From: Azospirillum brasilense
GTDB lineage: Bacteria; Pseudomonadota; Alphaproteobacteria; Azospirillales; Azospirillaceae
Direction of reading: 5' to 3'
Assembly (NCBI RefSeq): GCF_007827795.1
Contig: NZ_VITI01000001.1
Location: 558,001 to 622,000 of the forward strand
Length of the DNA: 64,000 nucleotides
A program made the position numbers and the translations under genes. Shown one piece after another: positions 1-8,454 of this stretch; the first letter of the stretch is position 1; the number at the start of each line of letters is the position of its first letter. The notes under the pieces are model-generated. The model worked only from the letters and a program-made list of their open reading frames with translations. It was not told the DNA's origin and made no database searches.

Positions 1-189
1 CAGCATCGCCCGCAGGAAGGCGAGCGTCGAGCCCTTGCCGTTGGTGCCCGCCACATGGACCACCGGCGGCAGGCGCCGCTCCGGATGGCCCAGCGTGGCG
101 AGCAGCCGGTGCACGCGGTCCAGCGACAGATCGATGACCTTGGGGTGCAGCCCCTTCAGCCGGTCGAGAACCGGATCGGCGAGCGACAT
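1..189 (-). CDS. folC: FolC, folylpolyglutamate/dihydrofolate synthase (N-terminal 63 residues only)
   Basis: The first 63 codons of folC are present; the gene continues past the left edge. FolC ligates L-glutamate to dihydropteroate or to folates using ATP, in the cytoplasm. The Mur-ligase-type ATP-binding loop GTNGKGST is visible at residues 48-55, inside the family signature VHVAGTNGKGST. The ATG at 189 lies 7 bp beyond the accD stop, so it is probably co-transcribed with trpB-trpA-accD, the usual alphaproteobacterial order. Recognition is firm from the motif; nothing can be said about the missing part. Confidence 0.9.
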   Translation of the reverse strand, partial: MSLADPVLDRLKGLHPKVIDLSLDRVHRLLATLGHPERRLPPVVHVAGTNGKGSTLAFLRAML

Positions 190-196
190 CGCGGGA

Positions 197-1192
197 TCAG
201 GCCGGCTGCTCGGAGCCGGTCCTCTCGGCGCCCGCCCTTTCGGCGCCAGCTTGCGACGGCGTCTCGTCGGCGGCCTCCGCCTGGCTGCGCGGCTCCTCCG
301 CCTGGACAGCCGCGACCGGCAGCGCTTCCGACGCGACGGCCAGGACTGGCTGCATCAGCAGGGTCAGGACGCGCGACAGGGTCGGGCGCAGGTCGCGGCG
401 ATGGACGACCATGTCCACCATGCCGTGCTCCTGGAGATACTCGGAGCGCTGGAAGCCCTCCGGCAGGGTCTCGCGGATCGTGCTCTCGATCACGCGGGCG
501 CCGGCGAAGCCGATCTGCGCGCCCTTCTCGGCGATGTGGATGTCGCCGATCATCGCGAAGGAAGCGGTGACGCCGCCGGTCGTCGGGTCGGTCAGCACCA
601 CGATGTAGGGCAGGCCCGCTTCCTTGACCATCTCCACCGCGATGGTGGTGCGCGGCATCTGCATCAGCGACAGGATGCCTTCCTGCATGCGCGCGCCGCC
701 CGAGGCCGGAACGACGATCAGCGCCGCCTTCTGGGCGATGGCGGTGCGGGCGGCGGCCAGGATGCCCTCGCCCACCGCGATGCCCATCGAGCCGCCCATG
801 AAGCCGAAGTCGAAGGCCGCGACGACCGCCGGCTGCCCGCCGATCAGGCCGGAGCCGACGACGATGGCGTCATGCCGGCCCGTCTTGGTCTGGGCTTCCT
901 TCAGGCGGTCGGTGTAGCGCTTCTGGTCGCGGAACTTCAGCGGATCGACCACCGACTTGGGCAGCTCGACCGACTGGTAATCGCCCTCGTCGAACATCGA
1001 GGCCAGCCGCTTGATCGGGTCCAGCCGCATGTGGAAGCCGCAGTGCTGGCAGACGTTGAGGTTCTCCTCCAGATCGCGGTGGAAGAGCATCGCCTCGCAG
1101 CTCGGGCACTTGTGCCAGAGGTTGTCGGGAACCTCCTTGCGGGCATAGAGGGCGCGGATCTTGGGACGGACGTAGTTGGTAAGCCAGTTCAT
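197..1192 (-). CDS. accD: Acetyl-CoA carboxylase, carboxyltransferase beta subunit
   Basis: AccD pairs with AccA to move the carboxyl group from carboxybiotin to acetyl-CoA, giving malonyl-CoA for fatty-acid synthesis. The 331-residue protein has the N-terminal four-cysteine zinc finger (C29, C32, C48, C51) followed by the crotonase-like carboxyltransferase domain (GGARMQEG and [10 protein letters not shown] regions). The tail after about residue 285 is a low-complexity Ala/Glu-rich extension ending in EQPA, longer than in enterobacterial AccD and probably disordered. It lies 35 bp after trpA and 7 bp before folC on the same strand. Confidence 0.97.
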   Translation of the reverse strand: MNWLTNYVRPKIRALYARKEVPDNLWHKCPSCEAMLFHRDLEENLNVCQHCGFHMRLDPIKRLASMFDEGDYQSVELPKSVVDPLKFRDQKRYTDRLKEAQTKTGRHDAIVVGSGLIGGQPAVVAAFDFGFMGGSMGIAVGEGILAAARTAIAQKAALIVVPASGGARMQEGILSLMQMPRTTIAVEMVKEAGLPYIVVLTDPTTGGVTASFAMIGDIHIAEKGAQIGFAGARVIESTIRETLPEGFQRSEYLQEHGMVDMVVHRRDLRPTLSRVLTLLMQPVLAVASEALPVAAVQAEEPRSQAEAADETPSQAGAERAGAERTGSEQPA

Positions 1193-1227
1193 CGAATTCT
1201 TCCTGATATCCCGCTCAGCCGACGCAC

Positions 1228-2082
1228 TCAGACGCGCGCGCCGCGCACGCCGCCGGCCAGTTCCCGGACAAAGCCCAGCACATCCTCGGCCAACCCCGGA
1301 CGGGCCTTGCCCTGCGCGTCCAGCCCGCCGGCCAGCCGCGTGACGATGGCCGAGCCGACCACCGCCGCGTCAGCGACGCGGGCGACGTCGGCCGCCTGCT
1401 CCGGCGTCTTGATGCCGAAGCCGACCGCCACCGGCAGGTCGGTGTGGCGCTTCAGACGCTCCACCGCGGCGCCCACCGCGGCGTTGTCGGCGCTGGCCGC
1501 GCCGGTGATGCCGGCGATCGACACGTAATAGACGAAGCCCGAGGTGTTCTGGAGAACCGTCGGCAGGCGCTTGTCGTCGGTGGTCGGCGTCGCCAGACGG
1601 ATGAAGTTCACCCCGGCCTTCAACGCCGGGATGCACAGCTCCTCGTCCTCTTCGGGCGGCAGGTCGACGACGATCAGCCCGTCCACCCCGGCCTCGATCG
1701 CGTCGGCCAGGAAGCGGTCCACCCCATAGGCGTGGATCGGGTTGTAATAGCCCATCAGGATGACCGGCGTGTCGGCGTCCGTCGCGCGGAAGCCGCGCAC
1801 GAGGTCCAGCGTCTTGCGCGCCGTCGTCCCGGCGTGGAGCGCGCGCAGGCTGGCCGCCTGGATCGCCGGGCCGTCGGCCATCGGGTCGGAGAAGGGCAGC
1901 CCCAGCTCGATCAGGTCGGCGCCCGCGGCGGGCAGGCCGTGCAGGACGGCGCGGCAGGTTTCCAGATCCGGGTCGCCCGCGGTGATGAAGGTGACGAGGC
2001 CGGCGCGGCCCTCCGCCTTCAGCGCGGCGAACCGCCGGGCGATGCGGCCGTTGTCGACGGCCTTGTCGTTGAGGGCGCTCAC
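1228..2082 (-). CDS. trpA: Tryptophan synthase alpha subunit
   Basis: TrpA cleaves indole-3-glycerol phosphate to indole and glyceraldehyde-3-phosphate and passes indole through a tunnel to TrpB. The 284-residue TIM barrel shows the family signature [16 protein letters not shown] with the catalytic Glu and Asp, and the phosphate-binding region [10 protein letters not shown] near the C-terminus. Its ATG overlaps the trpB stop by 4 bp (ATGA), indicating translational coupling and equimolar production of the two subunits. The length is normal. Confidence 0.97.
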   Translation of the reverse strand: MSALNDKAVDNGRIARRFAALKAEGRAGLVTFITAGDPDLETCRAVLHGLPAAGADLIELGLPFSDPMADGPAIQAASLRALHAGTTARKTLDLVRGFRATDADTPVILMGYYNPIHAYGVDRFLADAIEAGVDGLIVVDLPPEEDEELCIPALKAGVNFIRLATPTTDDKRLPTVLQNTSGFVYYVSIAGITGAASADNAAVGAAVERLKRHTDLPVAVGFGIKTPEQAADVARVADAAVVGSAIVTRLAGGLDAQGKARPGLAEDVLGFVRELAGGVRGARV

Positions 2083-3296
2083 AGCTTCACTCCCAGATGC
2101 TGGGCGACGGAGAAGATGTCCTTGTCGCCGCGGCCCGACAGGCAGAGCACCATCAGGTGGTCCTTGGGCAGTTTCGGGGCGCGCTTCACGATCTCCGCCA
2201 GCGCGTGCGCCGATTCCAGCGCGGGGATGATGCCCTCGGTGCGGGCGCAGAGCTGGAAGGCGTCCAGCGTCTCCTGGTCGGTGGCCGAGACATATTCGAC
2301 GCGCCCGATGTCGTGCAGCCAGCTGTGCTCCGGCCCGACGCCCGGATAGTCCAGGCCGGCGGAGATGGAGTGGCCCTCCAGGATCTGCCCGTCCTCGTCC
2401 TGGAGCAGGTAGGTGCGGTTGCCGTGCAGGACGCCGGGGCGCCCGCCGGTGATCGAGGCGGCGTGGGCCAGCGGCCCCTTCTCGATGCCGTGGCCGGCGG
2501 CCTCGACCGCGACCATCTGCACCGACGGGTCGTCGAGGAAGGGATGGAACAGGCCGATGGCGTTGGAGCCGCCGCCGACGCAGGCGACGAGGCTGTCCGG
2601 AAGGCGGCCCTCCAGCTCCTGCATCTGGACGCGCACCTCGTCGCCGATCACCGACTGGAAATCGCGGACCATGGCGGGGTACGGGTGCGGGCCGGCGGCG
2701 GTGCCGATCAGGTAGTAGGTGTCGGCGACGTTGGTCACCCAGTCGCGCAGCGCCTCGTTCATCGCGTCCTTCAGCGTCCGCGCGCCGGAGGTCACCGGAA
2801 CCACCTCGGCCCCCAGCAGCTTCATGCGGAAGACGTTGGGCTGCTGGCGGGCGATGTCGGTCTCGCCCATGTAGATGACGCAGGGCATGTCGAACAGCGC
2901 GCAGACCGTGGCGGTCGCCACACCATGCTGGCCGGCGCCCGTCTCGGCGATGATCCGCTTCTTGCCCATGCGGCGGGCGAGCAGGATCTGGCCGATGCAG
3001 TTGTTGATCTTGTGCGCGCCGGTGTGGTTCAGCTCCTCGCGCTTGAAGTAGATCTTCGCGCCGCCGAGCTTCTCCGTCAGGCGTTCGGCGTAATAGAGCG
3101 GGTTCGGGCGGCCGACATACTGCTTGAGCTGCTCGCGGATCGCGCCCTCGAAGGCGGGATCGGCCCGGGCCTCGCGGTAGGCTTTCTCAACCTCAAGGAT
3201 CAGGGGCATCAGCGTCTCGGCGACGAAGCGTCCGCCATAGATGCCGAAATGCCCGCGCTCGTCGGGACCGGAACGGTAGGTGTTGGGTCTGGTCAT
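2079..3296 (-). CDS. trpB: Tryptophan synthase beta subunit
   Basis: TrpB condenses indole with L-serine to make tryptophan, using pyridoxal phosphate. The PLP lysine is K96 in HTGAHKINN, and the phosphate-binding GGGSNAIG loop is present. The open frame extends 57 codons further upstream, but the ATG at 3296 (protein starting [15 protein letters not shown], 405 aa) was chosen because homology to TrpB begins there and the extra part overlaps the promoter region. It is the first gene of trpB-trpA-accD-folC on the minus strand; the rest of the trp pathway is not in the window. Confidence 0.97.
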   Translation of the reverse strand: MTRPNTYRSGPDERGHFGIYGGRFVAETLMPLILEVEKAYREARADPAFEGAIREQLKQYVGRPNPLYYAERLTEKLGGAKIYFKREELNHTGAHKINNCIGQILLARRMGKKRIIAETGAGQHGVATATVCALFDMPCVIYMGETDIARQQPNVFRMKLLGAEVVPVTSGARTLKDAMNEALRDWVTNVADTYYLIGTAAGPHPYPAMVRDFQSVIGDEVRVQMQELEGRLPDSLVACVGGGSNAIGLFHPFLDDPSVQMVAVEAAGHGIEKGPLAHAASITGGRPGVLHGNRTYLLQDEDGQILEGHSISAGLDYPGVGPEHSWLHDIGRVEYVSATDQETLDAFQLCARTEGIIPALESAHALAEIVKRAPKLPKDHLMVLCLSGRGDKDIFSVAQHLGVKL

Positions 3297-3344
3297 GGCC
3301 TGGGAAACTGCCTGAAGCGGGCCGCGCGGCGCCCGGAAGGCGCC

Positions 3345-3398
3345 ACCATAGCGGCGGATCGCCCGGATTTGAAGCGTTCGCCGAACCTTTCGCCGAAC
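3345..3398 (-). promoter_or_regulatory. Putative trpB promoter with upstream direct repeats
   Basis: On the minus strand, TTCAAA (3373-3368) and TATGGT (3350-3345) are separated by 17 bp and would start transcription about 40 nt before the trpB ATG. Directly upstream lie two copies of TTCGCCGAAC (plus-strand 3377-3386 and 3389-3398) with a 12-bp period; each is nearly palindromic, so a regulator could bind there. Both hexamers match the consensus only 4/6. Confidence 0.4.
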
Positions 3399-3446
3399 AT
3401 GCCCACAACATGGGAAAAGCCGCGGCGAAGGCAATGAGGCAATGCG

Positions 3447-3462
3447 GCTTGGCCGGCCAAGC
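3447..3462. repeat. 16-bp perfect palindrome between the binding-protein gene and trpB
   Basis: GCTTGGCCGGCCAAGC is a perfect palindrome just downstream of the stop of the amino-acid binding-protein gene. It could form a hairpin in that transcript's 3' end, but no T-run follows on the minus strand, so it is not called as a terminator. Confidence 0.4.
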
Positions 3463-3504
3463 GGCATGGCGGAGCGCCGCCGCCCGCCCCCCGCTCACCC
3501 GCCC

Positions 3505-4554
3505 TCATCCCCCAAGCGGCGGGGCGTAGTGCAGGCCGCCGTTCATCCACAGCCCGTTCATCCCGCGGTCGATGCCCAGCGGCGAGGCGGCGCCCAGATG
3601 GCGATCGAAAATCTCGCCATAGTTCCCGACCTGCGTGACCACGCGGAAGGCCCAGTCGTCGTCCAGCCCCAGCCCCCAGCCGACCCCGGTGGCGGCCCCG
3701 AGGAAGCGGCGCACCTCCGGGTCCTGCGCCTCTTCCTTCAGGCGGGCGGCGTTCGTGGCGGTGATGCCCTTCTCCTCGGCCAGGACGGTGGCCAGGAACA
3801 CCCAGCGCACGACGTCGAACCACCGCCGCTCGTCCGGGCGCACCATCGGGCCCAGCGGCTCCTTGGAGATCGCCTCCGGCAGGATGACGTAGTCGTCGCG
3901 CTCGGGCGCCTTCAGCAGACGCTGGGCGTGCAGGCCGATGCGGTCGCTGGTGTAGAGGTCGCAATGGTGGTTGAAGAAGGCCGACAGCGCCCCTTCGGTC
4001 GAGCGCACCCGTTTCAGACGGAAGCGCACGCCGGTGCGGGCCATCCAGTCCTCCAGGTTGCGCAGGGTGGTGGTCTGCTCGATCACGCAGACGGAAGCGC
4101 CGGGCGGCAGGTCGGACAGGCGGGCGACGCCCTGGGCGCGGTGGGCGATGAATCCCTGGCCGTCGAACAGGTAGACCGCCGGGAAATCGATGCCGAAGGT
4201 GGCGTCGCGCTGCAGGGTCCAGGTGGTCCCCTCCATCACCACGTCCACCTCGCCGTTGCGCAGGATGGCGAAGCGGTTCTCGGAGTTGGTTTCGACGAAT
4301 TCCACGCGGTCGGCCTTGCCGGCGACGGCGGCGGCCAGCGCCCGGCACATGTCCACGAAGAAGCCGCGCCAGTTGCCGCTGTCGTCCACCGCCGCCAGAC
4401 CGGCCCCGCTGGACGAGACGCCGCAGCGCAGCAGCCCGCGCTCCCGCACATCCTCCATGGTTTCGGCGCGCGGCCCGCCGGTTGGCGCGGCCAACGCCGC
4501 CGCTAGGACCGCGACGATCATTGCGGCGCGCGCGAAAGACCGGACCAAGCCCAT
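3505..4554 (-). CDS. Periplasmic amino-acid binding protein, AapJ/BztA type (ABC transporter component)
   Basis: A 349-residue SBP_bac_3 family protein. The start MGLVRSFARA gives a signal peptide ending near residue 30 (PRAE), followed by RGLLRCGVSS and the ligand-binding core (VEFVETNSENRFAILRNGEVDVV). The length and the GFFVDMCRALAAAV signature match the general L-amino-acid binding proteins AapJ of Rhizobium and BztA of Rhodobacter rather than the shorter HisJ type. An upstream ATG at 4647 is open but would bury the signal peptide. No permease or ATPase gene is adjacent, so it is an orphan that must work with a transporter encoded elsewhere or act as a sensor-linked receptor. The ligand is not determined. 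Confidence 0.85.
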   Translation of the reverse strand: MGLVRSFARAAMIVAVLAAALAAPTGGPRAETMEDVRERGLLRCGVSSSGAGLAAVDDSGNWRGFFVDMCRALAAAVAGKADRVEFVETNSENRFAILRNGEVDVVMEGTTWTLQRDATFGIDFPAVYLFDGQGFIAHRAQGVARLSDLPPGASVCVIEQTTTLRNLEDWMARTGVRFRLKRVRSTEGALSAFFNHHCDLYTSDRIGLHAQRLLKAPERDDYVILPEAISKEPLGPMVRPDERRWFDVVRWVFLATVLAEEKGITATNAARLKEEAQDPEVRRFLGAATGVGWGLGLDDDWAFRVVTQVGNYGEIFDRHLGAASPLGIDRGMNGLWMNGGLHYAPPLGG

Positions 4555-4631
4555 CGGCCACTCCCCCCTCTGCCACCTGCGGTCAGCTTTGGTCCGGCAA
4601 CCGGCGCGGGTCAAGCCCGCCCGGCGCTCCC

Positions 4632-4656
4632 TTGCCCAGCGCCCCATTGCCCAGCG
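4632..4656. repeat. Short direct repeat upstream of the hybrid kinase
   Basis: TTGCCCAGCG occurs at 4632-4641 and again at 4647-4656 (15-bp period), in the divergent region between the binding-protein gene and the hybrid kinase. It may be a regulator site; nothing else supports that. Confidence 0.25.
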
Positions 4657-4740
4657 TGCGATTGCGGCACGGGGGTGTGAATTGCGCCCGGTCGATTGCC
4701 CGTGTTATCTCAAGCGGACGACAAGAATCGAGGGACGGGC

Positions 4741-7700
4741 ATGCGGCTTCCCCGGCTGGGCGTGGCGTTTCGCATCCTGGCGGGTCTGACCGTGATCGCC
4801 GGCCTGACCGCCGCCACCGGCGTGGTGGCCGTCTCCCTCTTCGGCCGCTTCCATCAGGGGTTCGAGCAGATCGCCACGGCCAAGGTGCCGGGCCTCGTCA
4901 ACGCCTCGCAGCTGGCCCAGCAGAGCGGCACGCTGGCCGCCAACGCCCCGGCCCTGGTGGCGGTGCAGAGCCAGTCGGTGCGCGAATCGGTGATGGCCCG
5001 GCTGAGCGACCAGATCGCCCTGCTGGAAGACCTGATGAACCGGCTGCGCGACCGCGGCACCGACGTGGCCGACGTGGCCGAGCTGCAGCGCCGCAAGAAC
5101 GAGCTGATCGCCAACCTGATGACCCTGAACACCCAGGTGGAGCGCCAGCTCGCCGCCGCCGCGGAGACGGGCGGGCTGGTCGGCCGCCTGATGCAGCTGG
5201 CCGAGCGCATCCGCGACGCCGAGGAATCGCTGCGGGACAAGACCCCGGCCCCCCGGACCCAGGCGGAGTGGGAGGAGGCCCAGGGCGTCGAACGGCGGGT
5301 CGACCTGTGGACGGCGGAGGCGCAGCACGCCATCCTGCTGATGCTCGCCGCCTCCCGCGCCGACCACGAGGCGCGGGTGGACCGGCTGCGGCAGGACTAC
5401 CGCGCCGCGATGGACCGCGCGGCGGAGGTGGTGGCCGGCCTGCCCCCCGGCGCCGCCTTCGACCTGGAGCCGCTGTACCGGGAGCTGGAGGCGCTGGGGC
5501 TCGGGGAGCACAACCTGTTCAACAGCCGCCTGACGGAAATCGGACTGGCCCGCGCCATCAAGGGCTCCATCGTGCGCAACCAGAACGTCTCCGACCGGCT
5601 GGTCGGCGCGGTGTCGGACCATTTCCTGGCCATCGAGCGGGACATCGCCGCCCGCTCCGGCGAGTTCGAGCGGGTGATCCGCGACGGCAAGAACGCCATC
5701 CTGACGATGGCCGTGGTCTCCATCCTCGGCGCTCTCGGCATCTTCCTCTACATCCACCGCAACGTGGTGCGGCGGCTGCGCGGGCTGCAGACGGCCATGG
5801 CCGCGTCGGCCGCCGGGCGGTCCGTCGCCATTCCCACCCACGGGCAGGACGAGATCGCCGACATGGCGCGCGCCCTGCACTATTTCGTCGCCACCATCCG
5901 CTCGCGCGAGCACGCCCTGTCGGACAGCGAGCGCCGCCTGCGCGCGATCCTGGAGGAGAGCCCGGTCGGCGTGTCGATCGGGCGGCCCGACGGCTCCGTG
6001 GCCTTCGCCAACGCCCGCGCCGCTGAACTGGCCGGGCTGCCGCCCGACGCCTTCGTCGGGCGCCGCCACGCGCTGGCCCTGCCCGGCGCCACCCTGCGGG
6101 GACGCACACCCCCGCAGGACGGAGCCGGGCTGGTCGCCCGCGACGTCGAGGTGGCGGTGGACCGGCCCGACGGCAGCCGCGTCTGGGCGCTCCAGACACT
6201 TCAGCGCACGGAGTTCGAGGGCGAGCCGGCGATCCTCGCCTGGAGCTACGACATCACCGGCCGCAAGCGCGCCGAGGAGGATCTGCGCCACGCCAAGGAG
6301 CAGGCGGAGGTCGCCGCCCGGTCCAAGTCGGAGTTCCTGGCGACCATGAGCCACGAGATCCGCACCCCGATGAACGGCGTGCTGGGCATGCTGGAGCTGA
6401 TCGCCCTGAGCCCGCTGGACGCGGAGCAGACCGAACTCGTCACCACCGTGCGCGACAGCGCGACGGCGCTGCTGCGGATCATCGACGACATCCTGGACCT
6501 GTCCAAGATCGAGGCGGGCAAGCTCGACCTCGACGAGATGGACCTCGACCCGCGCGAGCTGGTGGAGGGGGTGGCGGAGCTGCTGGCCCCGCAGGCCCAT
6601 CAGAAGGCGCTGCTTCTCGTCTGCGACCTCGACCGCAAGGTGCCCGCGGCGGTGCGCGGCGACCCCGGACGGCTGCGCCAGATCCTGTTCAACCTGACGG
6701 GCAACGCCATCAAGTTCACCGACGCGGGCCGGGTCGTCCTGCGCACCCGGCTGGAGCCGTCCGACGCCGGGTCGGACCGGCTGCGCCTGCGCTTCTCGGT
6801 GGAGGACACCGGCATCGGCATCAGCGGCGCCGGCCAGGCCCGCCTGTTCCAGCCCTTCAGCCAGGCCGACAGCTCCACCACCCGCCGCTTCGGCGGCACC
6901 GGACTGGGGCTGGCCATCTGCGCCCGCCTCGTGGAGATGATGGGCGGACGCATCGGCGTCGAGTCGGCGCCGGGCTGCGGTTCCACCTTCTGGTTCACGG
7001 TCGATCTGGCGCCGGGCGATCCGCGAACGGTCCCCGGCGACGACACCGACCTGAGCGGCCTGTCCATCATCGTGGCGGACCCGGACCCGGTGCAGCGCTC
7101 CGTCCTGATCCGCGCGCTGGAGGACAAGCGCGCCGCCGTCGCCGACGCCACGACGGCGGACGAGGCGGTGGAGTTGCTGACGATGGCCGATGCCGACCTG
7201 CTGGTCCTCTCCGACGGCCTGCTGGAGCACCATCCCGACGACGCGCCCGGCGCGCCCAACCCGCGGCTGTCGGCGCCGGCGGTGCTGGCCCGCGTCGTCG
7301 CCGCCGGGGTCCGCCCGCCGCCCACGCTGCATCTGGTGGACGGGCGGGAGCAGGCCGGCGACTGCCCGTCGGATACCGACGAGGACGGCGCACCGCCCGC
7401 CGGTCAGCCGCCGCGCCACGACCATCTCGGCCGCCCGATCCGCCGCGACGCCCTGTTCCGCCGTCTGGCCGCCCTCGCCGGGCGCGCCGTTCCGCCGGAC
7501 CGCCACGCCGACTCCCCGCTGGCCATGGCGGACGGTGGTCCGGCGGCCATCAACCCGGCGATCAACCCGGCGGCGCCCCCGCCGACGATCCTGGTGGCGG
7601 AGGACCACCCGACGAACCAGCAGGTGATCCTGCGCCAGCTCCGCCAGCTCGGCTTCGAGGCCGACCTGAGCGGCGACGGGCTGGAGGCGCTGACCGCCTG

Positions 7701-8367
7701 GAGGGCACGGCCCTACCGCCTGCTGATCACCGATTGCCACATGCCGCGCATGGACGGCTACGAGCTGTCGCGCCAGATCCGCAGCGCCGAATCGGCTTCC
7801 GAACCGGCTCCCGGTCCCCGCCCGCGCACCGCCATCATCGCCATGACCGCCAACGCCCTGGCCGGGGAGATGGAGCGCTGCACCGCCGCGGGAATGGACG
7901 ACTACATCGCCAAGCCGGTGACCCTGAAGCAGCTCGCCGCCGCCCTGAACCGGGCGCTGGGCGAAGGCAGCGTCATGCCCCCCGACGAGCCGCCCGCGGC
8001 GGAGGGCGTCGGGACGGCGGAGCAGACGCTGGACCTCGACCATGTCCGCACCACCTTCGGCGGATTCGACGCGGCGTCGCTGGACATGCTGGATTTCTTT
8101 CTGGAAACCACCCGCCCGCTGCTGGACGAGGCCGCCGCCGCCCTGGAGCGGAGCGACCTGGAGGCCGTCCGCGGCACCGCCCACACGCTGGCCGGGGCGG
8201 CGCGCACGGCGGGGGCCAACCGGCTGGGCCGCGCCGCGTCCGCCCTGGAACTCGCCGCCCATCGCGGCGATCAGGACGGGGCCGGGCACGCCCTGACGGC
8301 GGTGCGCACCGCCTACCCGGCGGTCGAATCGGCGATCCGCGCCCTGCGGATCGGGGAGGCGGTGTAG
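4741..8367 (+). CDS. Hybrid sensor histidine kinase with two receiver regions and an HPt domain (TorS/BarA-like)
   Basis: A 1208-residue unorthodox phosphorelay kinase. Order: TM helix (about 10-35), long helical periplasmic sensor (about 36-318) resembling the TorS-type helical bundle, second TM (about 319-343), HAMP, PAS (about 404-510), HisKA with phospho-acceptor H538 (SHEIRTPMNG), HATPase_c with FNLTGNAIKF, DTGIGIS and GGTGLGLAI boxes, a degenerate receiver-like region (about 770-900), a canonical receiver with phospho-acceptor D998 (LLITDCHMPRMDGYEL), and an HPt domain with H1148 (AHTLAGAA). The start at 4741 is preceded by a GAGGGACGGG ribosome site; an earlier in-frame ATG (4696) lies upstream of that site. 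The partner response regulator is not adjacent, and the signal is unknown. Confidence 0.92.
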   Translation: MRLPRLGVAFRILAGLTVIAGLTAATGVVAVSLFGRFHQGFEQIATAKVPGLVNASQLAQQSGTLAANAPALVAVQSQSVRESVMARLSDQIALLEDLMNRLRDRGTDVADVAELQRRKNELIANLMTLNTQVERQLAAAAETGGLVGRLMQLAERIRDAEESLRDKTPAPRTQAEWEEAQGVERRVDLWTAEAQHAILLMLAASRADHEARVDRLRQDYRAAMDRAAEVVAGLPPGAAFDLEPLYRELEALGLGEHNLFNSRLTEIGLARAIKGSIVRNQNVSDRLVGAVSDHFLAIERDIAARSGEFERVIRDGKNAILTMAVVSILGALGIFLYIHRNVVRRLRGLQTAMAASAAGRSVAIPTHGQDEIADMARALHYFVATIRSREHALSDSERRLRAILEESPVGVSIGRPDGSVAFANARAAELAGLPPDAFVGRRHALALPGATLRGRTPPQDGAGLVARDVEVAVDRPDGSRVWALQTLQRTEFEGEPAILAWSYDITGRKRAEEDLRHAKEQAEVAARSKSEFLATMSHEIRTPMNGVLGMLELIALSPLDAEQTELVTTVRDSATALLRIIDDILDLSKIEAGKLDLDEMDLDPRELVEGVAELLAPQAHQKALLLVCDLDRKVPAAVRGDPGRLRQILFNLTGNAIKFTDAGRVVLRTRLEPSDAGSDRLRLRFSVEDTGIGISGAGQARLFQPFSQADSSTTRRFGGTGLGLAICARLVEMMGGRIGVESAPGCGSTFWFTVDLAPGDPRTVPGDDTDLSGLSIIVADPDPVQRSVLIRALEDKRAAVADATTADEAVELLTMADADLLVLSDGLLEHHPDDAPGAPNPRLSAPAVLARVVAAGVRPPPTLHLVDGREQAGDCPSDTDEDGAPPAGQPPRHDHLGRPIRRDALFRRLAALAGRAVPPDRHADSPLAMADGGPAAINPAINPAAPPPTILVAEDHPTNQQVILRQLRQLGFEADLSGDGLEALTAWRARPYRLLITDCHMPRMDGYELSRQIRSAESASEPAPGPRPRTAIIAMTANALAGEMERCTAAGMDDYIAKPVTLKQLAAALNRALGEGSVMPPDEPPAAEGVGTAEQTLDLDHVRTTFGGFDAASLDMLDFFLETTRPLLDEAAAALERSDLEAVRGTAHTLAGAARTAGANRLGRAASALELAAHRGDQDGAGHALTAVRTAYPAVESAIRALRIGEAV

Positions 8368-8454
8368 CCGGGAGAAAGGGCCGCACCACCCCGAAAGTGG
8401 CACCACTCCCGGCCCGCCTTGCCCCGCCGGGAGGCGTGGACTAGTCTCACCCGC

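Noticed and set aside
1444..3437. Long open frames opposite trpA and trpB, one with repeated Arg/Gly/Ala-rich sequence
   Set aside because: They are the complement of clearly identified genes; high GC content keeps the opposite frames open. Their composition is the usual anti-gene pattern, with no domains.
4705..8406. A 1233-codon frame opposite the hybrid kinase
   Set aside because: The reverse strand of a gene with intact phosphorelay motifs; no domain is readable in it.
8419..8454. TTG at 8419 as the start of the DivL-like kinase
   Set aside because: It adds 12 residues before the membrane anchor and has no ribosome site; the GTG at 8455 gives a more natural N-terminus, though neither is proven.
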